Notes under the pieces: generated by a model
Database searches by the model: none
Seen by the model: the letters and a program-made list of their open reading frames with translations, nothing else
What the model was told of the DNA's origin: nothing
Made by a program: the position numbers and the translations under genes
Shown: positions 1-9,938 of the stretch, one piece after another
How the letters are laid out: each line of letters opens with the position of its first letter
Position numbering within the stretch: position 1 is the first letter of the stretch
Assembly: GCA_004519485.1 (NCBI GenBank)
Contig: CP038126.1
Coordinates: 1 to 64,000 of the forward strand
Direction of reading: 5' to 3'
Length of the DNA stretch: 64,000 bases
DNA from: Nannochloropsis oceanica
Lineage: Eukaryota; Sar; Eustigmatophyceae; Eustigmatales; Monodopsidaceae

Positions 1-3000
1 CCTCCCTCCCTCCCTCCCTCCCTCCCCGGCAGCTGGGCTATAGTACAGGAGGCAGCAAATCACTTCCCCTCGATTCATTCTTCCACTGCCCGCCTGTGGA
101 GGAGGAGGTGGGGGGAAAGCGTGTCCTCGTTTTCAAAGCGAAGGGAGGGAAGGAGGGAGGGAAGGAGAGAGGGAAAGAGGGAGAGGCGCCTCTGCCTCTA
201 AAGGTAGGAGGAGGGAGGGAGGGAGGGAGGAAGGGAGGTGGTAGCTCTTTTTCTGTCGCCCCATAGAGGAACACGTAGGGAGCGAGGGAGGAGGCAGGGC
301 AGCGCATGTTTGTAAGGGAGGGAAAGAAGGAAAGAGGGAAGGTGGGATGATTCTCACAAAACAATGACAGAGGATTTTTTTTTTACAACTACTCATCTCC
401 CCCACCCTCCCTCCCTCCCTCCCTCCCTCCCTCCCTCCCTCCCTCCCTCCCTCCCTCCCTCCCTCCCTCCCTCCCTATTTCACAGGTGGGCACCCTGAAC
501 GTAGACGTGGCCTACGAGGAAAAGCGCCCTCCCCTCCTCGTCGCGCTCTCCGGGCTGGAGCGGGTGGTGGTGCGAAAGCAGGCTCTTACCCTCATGATCC
601 TCCCGGGGCCGCCTGTCAAGTTAGAAAGAGGGAGGGAGGAAGGCAGGGGGGGAGGGAGGGAGGGAAGATGGAAAAGGGCGTGTACAGGCACATGAACATT
701 TGAATTCTCCTCCATCTCCCTCCCTTTCTTTTTCATTCCCTCATCTCACTCCCTCTCCTCCTTCCCCCCCCCTCTCCTCCCTCCCCTTCCCTTCCCTCCT
801 CACCTTGATATGTCCCGACAGACTACAGCCCAAGGGTGGCAAGGCCGTCACCACCGGACGCATCGTCAACAACAGGTGAGCGCCCCTCCCTCCCTCCCTC
901 CCTCCCTCCCTCCCTCCCTCCTGTGTCTATCTCGGGCTTCTACCCGTCATTCTACTCATCAATCGTCTCCCTACCCTCATTCCCTCTCCACTCCCGCCCT
1001 CCCACCCTCCGTCCCAGGTCGGATCGCACCGTGCTGGACGACGTGACGCTGATGGTGGTGGACTTCCAGGGAAATGCCTCCAAATGCCTGGACGCCGACG
1101 GGGCCGAGGTCCCTCTGGTCGTGGTGTTGCGACGAGGAGGAGGAGGGGGAGGAGGAGGGGGAGCAGCGAGTCAGGTGATAGAAGATGTGGAGGAGAACTT
1201 TCCGGTATTGCAGGTAGGGAGGGAGGGAGGGAAAGCGGAAGGGAGCGGGGGAGGGAGGGAGGGAGGGCTACTCAAACTGGCACAAGGTTTGTTCCATATC
1301 TCGCCATCCCTCCCTCCCTCCTCCTCTTCCTCCTTCTTCTCCCTTTTTGTATCTTCCTCTTCATTTCACCTTTCTCATACCTCTTCCTCCTCCTCTTCCT
1401 CCTCCTCTTCCTCCTCCTCTTCCTCCTCCTCCGCTTCCACCACCATCACCTCCTCCTCCTCCTCCTCCTCCTCTTCCACCACCACCTCCTCCTCCTCCTT
1501 CTTCTCCTCCTTCTCCTTCTCAGGGGGCAGAGGGGGGTCGCCGCCTGGTACAGCCTGACTCGAGGGGGGAGTACGCCTGCCGCTCCTTCCGACTCGCCGA
1601 GGGAAAGGGTGCCCTAGGTAGGTAGGTAGGGAGGGAGGGAGGGAGGCAGGGGAAAGAAGTAGGCAGTGCTCAGTGTCTCTCACCATTGTCTACCTTTTCT
1701 CGCACAGAGGGATCGTACGAGCTGGTGTTCTCTCTGGAATGTGCAACAGGTGGAGGAGGAGGAGGAGGAGGAGGATGGGGAGGAGGAGGAGGAGAAAGAG
1801 GAGGAGAAGGAGGAGGGATCGAGCCTTGGATCTGTCCCTTCACTTTTTCCACCGACCGACGCCGTGTCCGGGTGAGTGCTTCCACGCCCTCCCTCCCTCC
1901 ATCCCTCCATCCCTCACTCCCCCCCCCCCCCCCCCTCAACATCATCACACTTCAATGTCTCCCTCCCTCCCTCCCTTCCTCCCTCCCTCCCTCCCTCCCT
2001 CAGCAAATGTCGGTCATCGCCCAGAGGCTTGAGGAGCTCAAGCGCACTCGGGCCGCGTGGCAGGACGACCTTTCGACCGCCCTTACCAACAAAGGCCGTC
2101 AGGAGGAGAAGATCAAGTGCGCCCCTTCTCTCCCTCCCACCGTCCTTCCTCCCTCCCTCCCCTCCGTACTCCTTTCTCTATTGCCTGTGGCTGGTACTCA
2201 AAGACCTACTCGCCGCTCCCTCCCTCCCTCCCTCCCTCCCTCCCTCCTAGATCCCTCCACACACAGCTATCCCCGGCATCGGACCTTCGCCGTCTCTTCG
2301 TTGCAGATCAGACGCAGCTCTCCATTGCCACGGGCGGGGACGGGGTGAGGGAGGGAGGGAGGGAGGGAGGGAAGGAGGGAGTGGAGGGCTTTGACAGACA
2401 TTTTCCACCACCACCACCAGCACCAGCAGCGCAGTACGACAACCTTTATCTCACCATCATCATCAGCAGCAGCAGTAGCAGTAGCAGTAGCAGTAGCAGC
2501 AGTAGTAGTAGTAGTAGCAGTAGCAGTAGCAGTAGCAGCAGCCGTAACGGAGGACAAAGAAGCCCACAAAGGCGAGAGAGGCCAAAGTCCAGCCAGGCGC
2601 ACCCTCTCAACTCCCTCCCTCCCTCCCTCCCTCCCTCCCTCCCTCCCTCCCTCCCTCCCTCCAGGAGCCCCCCCTCCACTACCCTCCAGTGGCCGACGTC
2701 CAACGGGAGCACCACAAGCTCTCTAGAGACCTACAGGAGATGGAGAAAGAGAAAGCTCGCCCTGCGGTCACTCTTCCCAACCACCCGCCTCGGAACTGCG
2801 CGGTACGTGCCCTCCCTCCATCCCTCCCTCCCCCCCTCCTTGCCTCCTTTCATCAAGGCCCACCCTTCCTTCGTGCAGACTCCCCTTCCCTCCCTCCCTC
2901 CCTCCCTCCCTCCCTCAGGGTTTCAAATACATCGGGCATGTCGCCTCCTTGGGCTTTGTCAAAGACCACGCCATGGCCCGCCTCATCTCTTCCTGCATCG

Positions 3001-4969
3001 GCAACAAGCTTATGGGCGCGCTCGTATTCGAGCATCAGGCGGAAATGAAGGTATGCCCGCCCGCTCTCCCTCCCTCCCTCCTAACCTCCCTTCCTCCTCC
3101 TCTCTCACATTTCTCGGGTCTTTCGGGTCCCTCTCTCTCTTCCTTTCCGCCCTCCCTCATGCCCTGCTTCCTACTTTTCTTCCTTCCTTCCTTCCCTGGA
3201 CCCCCCGCCGCCCTCTTCCGGTCGTCCTTCTCCCCTTCCCTCCCTCCCTCCCTCCCTCCCTCCTTTCACCGTCTCATTCCCCTTCCATTCCCCTCTTTGC
3301 CCTCCCTCCCTCCCTCCCTCCCTCCCTCCCTCCCTCCCTCCCTCCCTCCCTCCCTCAGACCTACCAGGCGAAAGTATCCAACCCCGTGCTTGCCACCGCT
3401 ATCGACATCCTCATTCCCTTCTACACCTACGGGCCCCGGGGTAAGCCTTCCCTCCCTCCCTCCTTCCCTCCCTCCCTCCCTCCCTCCCTCCCTCCCTCCT
3501 GTCCCCCGACACGAACTCCGCAATCAAGCCCTCCCTCCTTTCCTCCCTCCCTCCCTCCCTCCCTCCCCCCCTCCCTCCCTTCCCAGGCAGCGGCCAAAAA
3601 TGCGAGCGAACGAATCTGGACAAATCGCGGGCTGCGCTCCCTCTCCCCCACATCCAGGCGGAGGGCAACCCGCGGTATATGGTGAACTTAATCGAGCTTT
3701 CGGAGGAGGACGAAAGTAAGGAGGACCGAAGGGAAGGAGGGAAGAAGGGGCCGGGGGAGGGAGGAGTAGAGAAGAACACGGCACTCTCCACCTCTGTTGA
3801 TTGCTGACGGTCTCTCCCCTCCCTCCCCTCCCTCCCCTCCCTCCCCTCCCTTCCCCCCTCCCTCTCCCCAGAACTGCGTGACACCCTCTTCTTCAACCTC
3901 CTCCGGCATAGCTTGGTCTTCACCACCAAAGACGCGGCGCTTAAGTACAGGAGCTGGTGCCGAGAGCGGCTAACGGTACGGAGGGAGGGAGGGCGGGAGG
4001 GCGGGAAGGACGATGGGAGGGAGCGAGGGTGGAAGAGAAGGAGCGAGGGAGGGAGGGAGGGAGGGAAGGAGCGAGGGGAGGAAGAGACATCTTCATTTCC
4101 TCGTCCCTCCCTCCCTCCCTCCCTCCCTCCCTTCCTCCCTAGATGTGCGGCAAGATCTTCACAGAAGACGGATGGAAGATCGACCAGTCCGGCTTCGTGG
4201 AGGTCAATACCTGCCTCCGTGGCCGTGGAGGGGCGCCGCCCACGAGGCTCGACTTCGTTTTTGGGGAGATTCCGGTGGTCAAGAGCAAGGTACTTCCTCC
4301 CTCTCGTCCCTCCCTCCCTTCCTCCCTCCCTCCTTCCCCCCTTCTTTTTGTTGGAACACGATTGTCTCCCGCTTCGAATATTTTACCTTTCGCCTTCCCT
4401 CCCTCCCTTCCTCCCTCCCTTCCTCCCTTAGGCTTTCAGGCACCTCAAGCGCGACACGGCCTTCCTCGACAAGCTCATCGAGCCTATCCAGGCACGGGAA
4501 TGTGAGCAAGCCCTCCCTCCCTCCCCTCCCCCCTCTCTCCTTCCTTCTCTCCCTCCTTCCTTCTTTCCCTCCTTCACTCCTTCTCCTTGATGCCTTTATG
4601 GGTAGCGAACTGCGTCATATGTCTGATTTCTTTTCCTCCTTTCCCTCCTCAGCGGCCATGGAGGAGCTGCAGCAGCTGGAGTCCGATTCAGAAGGGGAAA
4701 TAGTCAAAAAGGAGATCAGGCGGCTTGAGGCGGAATTGTCCCGTCTACGAGCGGAGGGGGGGGAGGAGGAAGGGGAAGGGAAGGAGGAAGAGAGAGAGGA
4801 GAAAGAGGAGGAGGAAGAGGAGGAGGAGGAGGAGGAGGAGGAGGAAGAGGAGGTAGAGGAGGAGGAGGAGGAGGAGGAGGAGGAGAAGAGGGAAGAGGGC
4901 GGGAAGAGAGGGAGGTGGGGACGAGGGAGGGCCGAAGGGAGTGGTGGAGGGAAGCGTCGCAGGGGGTAG
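1..4969 (+). CDS. SMC flexible-hinge domain protein, SMCHD1/GMI1-like (3' part; 5' end outside window)
   Basis: Sixteen exons can be joined with correct GT-AG sites and matching phase: 33-203, 486-614, 829-875, 1018-1213, 1524-1617, 1708-1871, 2004-2116, 2251-2344, 2665-2802, 2919-3050, 3359-3440, 3587-3715, 3872-3975, 4143-4289, 4432-4501, 4653-4969, giving 708 codons to a TAG. Exons 7-9 are helical and rich in Glu/Lys/Arg. Exons 10-14 resemble an SMC hinge: GHVASLGFVKDHAMARLIS, IGNKLMGALVF, PRYMVNLIEL, LVFTTKDAALKYRSWCRERL, GKIFTEDGWKIDQSGFVEV. The C-terminus is a coiled segment followed by a very long Glu tract and a basic end. SMCHD1, DMS3 and GMI1 use a hinge without a normal SMC ATPase in chromatin silencing or DNA repair. 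Whether an N-terminal GHKL ATPase lies upstream cannot be seen. Hinge assignment is from pattern recognition; the subfamily is less sure. Confidence 0.72.
397..477 (+). repeat. (CCCT)n intronic polypyrimidine tract, typical of this window
   Basis: About 80 bases of uninterrupted CCCT units sit just before the acceptor CAG at 483-485. The same arrangement recurs before most exons of this gene (for example 880-920, 1960-2000, 2611-2661, 3297-3355, 4107-4140). In minus-strand genes it appears as GGGA (for example 18301-18360). The tracts are intron 3' ends, not coding sequence; the serine/proline-rich reading frames across them are artefacts. Confidence 0.9.
2455..2542 (+). repeat. AGC/AGT trinucleotide microsatellite inside an intron
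   Basis: A run of AGC and AGT triplets, introduced by ATC repeats, lies between the exon ending at 2344 and the acceptor at 2662-2664. It is within the intron of the SMC-hinge gene and reads as poly-Ser only in a frame that is not used. Confidence 0.85.
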
Positions 4970-5462
4970 AAAGAAAGGGAAGTCCAGAGGGGGAGAGGAG
5001 GCGGATCTAGCCGAGAGCAAAAAGACCGGATGGTCCGGGTGATGGTGATGAGTGAATGAAAGGAAAGTGGAGACCGATGCATGATCTCCCTCTACCATTA
5101 CTTATGTCTATTTTATGTGTATGCTGTGGTGGATGTGCGGAAAATGATGGCCGTCGTCGTATTGAGGTCTGGGATTAATCATCATCCATGACCCTTAATC
5201 CTTGCCTTGTCCGGAAGGGACGGCAGGAAGGCCGAAAAAAAGAGCGACAAGCAACGTGTGTTTTCAGAAATTCAAGATTTCTCCTTGTTTCTCTTTCTTC
5301 TTTATTTTCCTCTCCGACGCTCTCTTCCTTTCTTGGGCCTCCTCGTTGTCTTAGGGTTAGGTCTTCCACTCACATTGCTCACTGCTTCACGCCCCCCCCC
5401 CCCCCTCTCTCTGTTAACGGGTCATTCATCCTCCCACCCTCACATCCTCACACCTCACTCCC
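4970..5462. other. Convergent 3' intergenic region
   Basis: 493 bases between the stop of the SMC-hinge gene (plus) and the stop of the Acinus-like gene (minus), so it should hold both 3' UTRs. There is a short C-homopolymer near 5394. I see no RNA gene or repeat family. Confidence 0.6.
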
Positions 5463-7313
5463 CTACACTCTCACCATCGTCTCCGAGGCGGCGAACGCGA
5501 ACGGGCCCGCGATCTGTTCCTCCATCCCCCTCCATCCCCACTCCCTCCTCGTCGCCCCCCCCCCCCCCCGTGCCCCGCTATCCGCCACCCGCTGGATTGC
5601 CCCCTCCTTCTGCGTGGCGTCTCGCTCCCTACCCCGAGCCTTCTCCGCCGCCTTCAACTCCTTGAGTCGCTGCCGCTTCAGTGCCACCTCGTCCTCAGGC
5701 AAAGGCAACCAGTACAGCTTTGGCTGGGTGGTGGTGAAACGAAACAATTCCTCCAAGGTAGGCATCGCCATCTTCTTCTTCTCTTTCTCCTTGCCCTTCC
5801 CTCCCTCGGCCCCTCCATCCCCCTCCCTCTCCCCTTTGGCCTTGACATTCCTATCCGGGGATGGGCCTAGCTCCCTCTTTCTTCGCGCTGCGCCTGTCGC
5901 CATCTCAAAGGAGTCTGCTCGCTTCCCACTCGTATCCCCTCCTCCCTGCACTTTCATACCCCCACCTGTCGTCTCTCGAAGCTCAGATGGATGCATGATC
6001 AGGCCCGGCGTCGCCGCCACCCCCATTTCCACAGACACAGCATTAGGTAGCAAGGTATTGCTCACCTTCAACTTGGCTGCTGCTTCTGCCGCTGTCGTTG
6101 CCGCTGCTGGAGAAGCTACAGCAGCGCCCAATACTACTGCCGCCGGGGTGGGCATGGGGGGCAGAGACTTCCGAGCGACCTTCGCGGCCTTAGCAGCCTT
6201 CTCGTCCTCGAAGGCTTGCAGTGCAGTGATGGGCGCAAAGTCGGCTCTCAACACCCCACCTCGCTCAGGCCACGTGAGATTGTAGAGAGCCACACGCGCC
6301 CTGGCGGCCGAATCTTCGGATTCAAAGGTGGCGTAGCAGTGGGTTTTGATGGCGTCCATCCACAGCCCATGCTCACCAACGAGCGGTCCTCCGCCCTTCT
6401 CTTCCAGTAGATCCTTCACCCCAGTCAGGCGGAAAGGGCGGATGAAACCGTCGACACGCAAGGTAGCGCTTCGAGGGTTTTTGGGGTCGGGAACAGCAAG
6501 AGCAGCAGCTTCTGTATCAGCTTCGACGGTGGGCTCGGCAAGAGGGACAGAAGGAGGCTTGCTTTCCGTCATGGTAGGAGCAGGAGTAGGAGCTGCGGTG
6601 ACTTTACCAGTGAGAACAGCTGCAGTAGCAGATGCAGCAGCAGCGGGTGCAGCTGTCGCAGCCATGGCGGCCTCGAACACACGTGAAGAAGTCTGAGGCT
6701 TCGGAGCAGTGGACATAGCAGGGACAGGTGTCAATGCTAGAGGTACAGCCACAGGAGAAGGGGAAGAAGAGGACGGTAATGGGACAGCTGAAGGGGTGAT
6801 GGTGGGCTTGACCGGTGGTGCCGCCGCGGGAGCAGGAGCAGCAAGTGCAGGGGGAGCTGGCTCTGAAGCAGGGGCAATGAACGCCTCTTTATCCTCCTTC
6901 CTACCCTTGGTCTCGGCCTCTCCCTCCCCTTCTGTCTCCGCCTCCTCTTTTTTCGCCTTACGACCCGGGGATGGTGCTTGGACGTGGCCCGCTTTCTTGG
7001 AAGGGGAACGCCCGCGTTGCGATCGACCAGACGACTCTGTACTCACCTCTTCTTGCTCCTTCTCCCTCTCCTTCTCCTCCTTTAGCTTAAGTGTTACAGC
7101 TCCGGCCACTGTCTCCTCAACTTCGTTGCCACCTGCGCCGCTGCTGCCGCCGTCGCCTCCTTCTCCTCCTTCTCCCGCGTTCTCAATGTATTCGAGCAAC
7201 CGTTTTTGCAACTCGGCCTTCAGCCCCGTCGTGGGAAGGTCGTGCTTGGCCAACTCGGCCTTCAGCTCCACGACCTTCATGCCCTTCACATCCTCCACTG
7301 TAGGCAGCACCAT
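5463..7313 (-). CDS. Acinus-like protein: SAP domain, RRM and RNPS1/SAP18-binding motif
   Basis: Single-exon gene of 616 codons including the initiator ATG at 7311-7313. The N-terminus is a SAP DNA/RNA-binding motif (VKGMKVVELKAELAKHDLP, residues about 8-45). The middle is Ala/Pro/Ser low complexity. A diverged RRM follows at about 278-365 (ATLRVDGFIRPF, then HCYATFESEDSAARARVALY). At about 515 the segment TLEELFRFTTTQPKLYWLPL matches the RSB motif with which Acinus holds RNPS1 and SAP18 in the ASAP complex, an exon-junction/splicing regulator in the nucleus. The order SAP-RRM-RSB is that of metazoan and plant Acinus, although this copy is shorter than animal Acinus-L. It is divergent from the Abraxas-like gene, with 477 bases between start codons. 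No introns are evident, unlike its neighbours. Confidence 0.88.
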   Translation of the reverse strand: MVLPTVEDVKGMKVVELKAELAKHDLPTTGLKAELQKRLLEYIENAGEGGEGGDGGSSGAGGNEVEETVAGAVTLKLKEEKEREKEQEEVSTESSGRSQRGRSPSKKAGHVQAPSPGRKAKKEEAETEGEGEAETKGRKEDKEAFIAPASEPAPPALAAPAPAAAPPVKPTITPSAVPLPSSSSPSPVAVPLALTPVPAMSTAPKPQTSSRVFEAAMAATAAPAAAASATAAVLTGKVTAAPTPAPTMTESKPPSVPLAEPTVEADTEAAALAVPDPKNPRSATLRVDGFIRPFRLTGVKDLLEEKGGGPLVGEHGLWMDAIKTHCYATFESEDSAARARVALYNLTWPERGGVLRADFAPITALQAFEDEKAAKAAKVARKSLPPMPTPAAVVLGAAVASPAAATTAAEAAAKLKVSNTLLPNAVSVEMGVAATPGLIMHPSELRETTGGGMKVQGGGDTSGKRADSFEMATGAARRKRELGPSPDRNVKAKGEREGDGGAEGGKGKEKEKKKMAMPTLEELFRFTTTQPKLYWLPLPEDEVALKRQRLKELKAAEKARGRERDATQKEGAIQRVADSGARGGGGATRREWGWRGMEEQIAGPFAFAASETMVRV

Positions 7314-7790
7314 TGCTTGTCGAGGTAGTGTACGGGCGCGAGTGCGCTTGTCTGTATCCGGGCTGGGGAGGTCGTCTTGTGGCTGGGTTGTCGGCTGGTT
7401 TCCTGTGTCCCAAAAAAGGGGGGGGTATACTGATCAGTCTCGATGGAAAGGAGGCAAAGGTGGTAGGATAGTGTGAGTGGGATGCGTGGAGGGGGAGAGC
7501 TGTGTGTGTCATGGGAAAAGCAAGAAAGAAGTTCTTCACCCTCGCGTCGCACTCGCGCCATCATTGCTGCCTTTCCTGCCCCTGCCCTTGCCGACCACCT
7601 GCATCAGATAACACCACTGTATCCACTCACTGCAAAAAAGGAAATTATTTGTACAAGCAAATCATAGAATCTTAAAGCAACGAAAAAATGCGACACACCA
7701 GCAAAATGGGGGGAAATAACTCGTCTCACTCGTCCCTATGCCCCTATCCCCTTCGTCCCATTTTATACTCAAAGCCTCGTGGGAAAAGCC
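7314..7790. promoter_or_regulatory. Shared upstream region of Acinus-like (-) and Abraxas-like (+) genes
   Basis: 477 bases separate the two start codons, so the promoters of both genes must lie here or overlap it. No strong TATA element is obvious. The role is inferred from gene orientation only. Confidence 0.5.
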
Positions 7791-9008
7791 ATGGTACTCA
7801 CCACCACCACCGCCGACGGCCATCGTACCCTTGGTGAGGTTCGCATGGCGGGTTCCCTTTTGGCTGCACTGATAAAGGAAACGGGGCGAAGAGCAAAAAC
7901 ACACTCGGAGGGGTTGCTGCTGGGGGCGACGCAAGCCTTGACTGTGGCAGTTACTGACGACGCCACGGAAACCACGGAGCGGGCATTGTTGCAGATGGAT
8001 GTGACAGGTTATGTGTGCACGGGGTGCCGGGATTCGTTTTATCAGCCTTTGACAGGAGTGGTGAAACAGGAAAAGGTGGCGGAGGCGACGGCGGGGACGA
8101 ATGGGGAGCATGTACGTAGACGTGCAAGAGGAACGAGGGGAGAAAGAGGTGTGATAATGTGAAAAATGGGCAAGAACTACATCGAATTAACGCGTTTTTG
8201 GCCCAAAACTTGTTTCTTATTAAATCCTGCCACACCCATCCCTCCCTCTATCCCTCACTCCCTTCCTCAGAGCGTGGTTGGCTGGTTCGTTGCCCGACAT
8301 TGCGTCACCACCAAGCCCAGCCTACGGGACCTGGCCATCTTGAGACAGCTGGGGGAATACGTCAATCATCAACGAAAAGGGCAGAAAGGAGAGAATGGCG
8401 GGATAGAAGAGGACAAGCAGCAACAAGAACAACAAGAAGGAGGGTGCGGAGGAGGCGGCGGAAGCACTCTCCCATCTCCCACCCCCTGGACCCCAGTAGT
8501 TCTCATCGTCTTCTCCCTCGACCTCCAACCCACATCCGAAACCCAAGGCGTTTCCTATGCCTGCCACTATCTGCCCCCCCCCCTCTCTCCACGGCCCTCA
8601 GACGGCTTTTCCCGCCCCGCCTTCCACTCGCTCCTCGTCAAGGTCCGTGCTATCTCCCACGACTGCACCGCTGAATACCAAACTTACACGGGAGGATATC
8701 ATTCCTCCCTCCTTTCTCCCCCGTCCTCCTCCTCTTCCTCCTCCTCTACCACCACCACCACCGGTCTGGCCGGGATGCCCTCCATGCGTCCTGGCTTAAG
8801 GGAGCTGGCAAGGACTGTCCCTCCTCCTCACGTCACAGAGTATGAACTGTACGTGGATCAAGTTTTAGCGCGATTGCACGCCTTGGTGGATGACATTCAG
8901 ACAGAAGAGATGGCTTTGAGTGCGTTGAAAGAAAAATGGCGGCAGATGCGGCGAGTCCTGCGCGAGGAGAAGAGGGCGGAGGGGGAGAAGGAAGGGAAGG
9001 AGGGGTGA
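7791..9008 (+). CDS. Abraxas/ABRO1-like MPN-domain protein
   Basis: Two exons, 7791-8111 and 8271-9008, join in phase 0 to give 352 aa. ATG 7791 is the first ATG of the frame. The N-terminus resembles the inactive MPN fold of the Abraxas family: EGLLLGATQALTVAVTD at about 45-61, then SVVGWFVARHCVTTKPSLRD at about 108-127, close to the family segment VVGWY.FRR...TFRE. No JAMM metal motif (HxHx10D) is visible, which fits the pseudo-enzyme scaffold role of Abraxas/ABRO1. These proteins hold the deubiquitinase BRCC36 in BRCA1-A or BRISC. The C-terminal 60 residues are a charged coiled coil (ALSALKEKWRQMRRVLREE), the region by which family members pair with BRCC36. The protein is slightly shorter than human ABRO1 (about 415 aa). 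No BRCC36 gene lies in this window. Confidence 0.72.
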
Positions 9009-9726
9009 AGATGAGAGCGGGAGACAAAAGTAAGTACAGGTCATGTCACAGATTGCATACAATAGTGTGTACTAGCAGCGGAAGAAAAGGAGAAGAGAAG
9101 TTTGTGTAACAAGGCAAAGCAGCAAGGCCTCCCACTAGCTCCTGGGGCCGGGTTTGCCTCTGGCGCTAGAAAAGAATATGTTTGGTTGCACATCGCTGTT
9201 TTTAATTTTTGAATTTCATCACCAAGTTTAGAGTTTCCTAATGAAGCAGCCCCGGCACAGCTTTGAGCTGCTGGTGATATAGCCCGCGTATGCCCCTGTC
9301 GTTCGCCTCCTTGTCGAGGCGAAACGACAGGGGCATATGCAGCGGTCAGACCGTCGGAGACCAGCCTCCCATCATCATGTCTCTCTCTACTTCCGTCTTT
9401 GCCCCATTGCAAGATACGAATGCAGGGAGAGAGTGGCGAATGCAGCGGGGCAGCTGTCTTTTGTTCCGCTGTCTTTTGGAAAGGTCATTGTTGAGTAAAG
9501 AGCTCTTCCTCCTCCACCTCCTCCTCCTCCTCCTCCTAAACATAGGTACATACACCACAGTATGCGATTCGTGCGTCGTAGACCGGTTGCTCGATACGCC
9601 AACGACATGCTTTGGGCGCCACCTTGGCACGCCATCTTCGTTGTGCGCAATGCTTAGCAGGGACATCCTGGGAGTGAATGGGAACAGGTATGGTATAAAT
9701 AGTGAAAGTGGGAGGGATGGGGGTGG
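9009..9726 (+). other. Intergenic region with one isolated minisatellite-like unit
   Basis: No coding sequence recognised. Near 9540-9572 there is one diverged unit (CATAGGTACATACACCACAG) of the 32-bp repeat that is tandem at 9727-9886, and a short CTC run at 9511-9537. The hairpin at 9289-9337 is listed separately. Confidence 0.6.
9289..9337 (+). other. Strong stem-loop (about 21-bp stem, one bulge, short loop)
   Basis: TATGCCCCTGTCGTTCGCCT near 9289 is followed after about six bases by its reverse complement ending GACAGGGGCATA at 9337, with a single unpaired base. It lies 281 bases after the Abraxas-like stop. It could be a 3'-UTR structure, a small-RNA precursor or a remnant of an inverted repeat; the sequence does not say which. 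Confidence 0.8.
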
Positions 9727-9886
9727 GATTCCAAACATAGATACATACACCATACTGTGATTCAAGATATAGATAAATAAATCACGCTGTGATTCAAGAT
9801 ATAGATACATGCACCACGCTGAAATTCAAGACATAGTTATATGCACTACGCTGCGATTCGAGACATAGGTACATACACCATACCGA
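9727..9886 (+). repeat. 32-bp minisatellite, five tandem units
   Basis: Units begin at 9727, 9759, 9791, 9823 and 9855, each exactly 32 bases, with consensus near GATTCAAGACATAGATACAT followed by ACACCACGCTGT. Units differ at several positions, so the array is not recent. The unit starts are perfectly periodic and there are no spacers, which excludes a CRISPR-like structure. Confidence 0.9.
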
Positions 9887-9937
9887 GATACGGACTCTAC
9901 AGAAAATTATTTTAGTTTTTTGTTCTTTTGGGGGGAA
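9887..9937 (-). mobile_element. Fossil tail of a dispersed repeat (copy C)
   Basis: On the minus strand this short tract (A-rich AAAAAAC, then TTTTCTGTAGAGTCCGTA) matches the terminal tail of the two longer copies at 14003-14151 and 36572-36719. Only the tail is present. It abuts the left end of the large palindrome at 9939. Family unknown; a relic. Confidence 0.55.
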
Positions 9938-9938
9938 G

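Noticed and set aside
836-1558. Long Ser-rich and Pro-rich frames across the first 5 kb
   Set aside because: They run through CCCT and CTC arrays that are introns. The true exons use shorter segments in changing frames with valid splice sites.
9727-9886. CRISPR-like array
   Set aside because: Units follow each other directly with no spacers and the units are diverged; it is a minisatellite in a eukaryotic genome.
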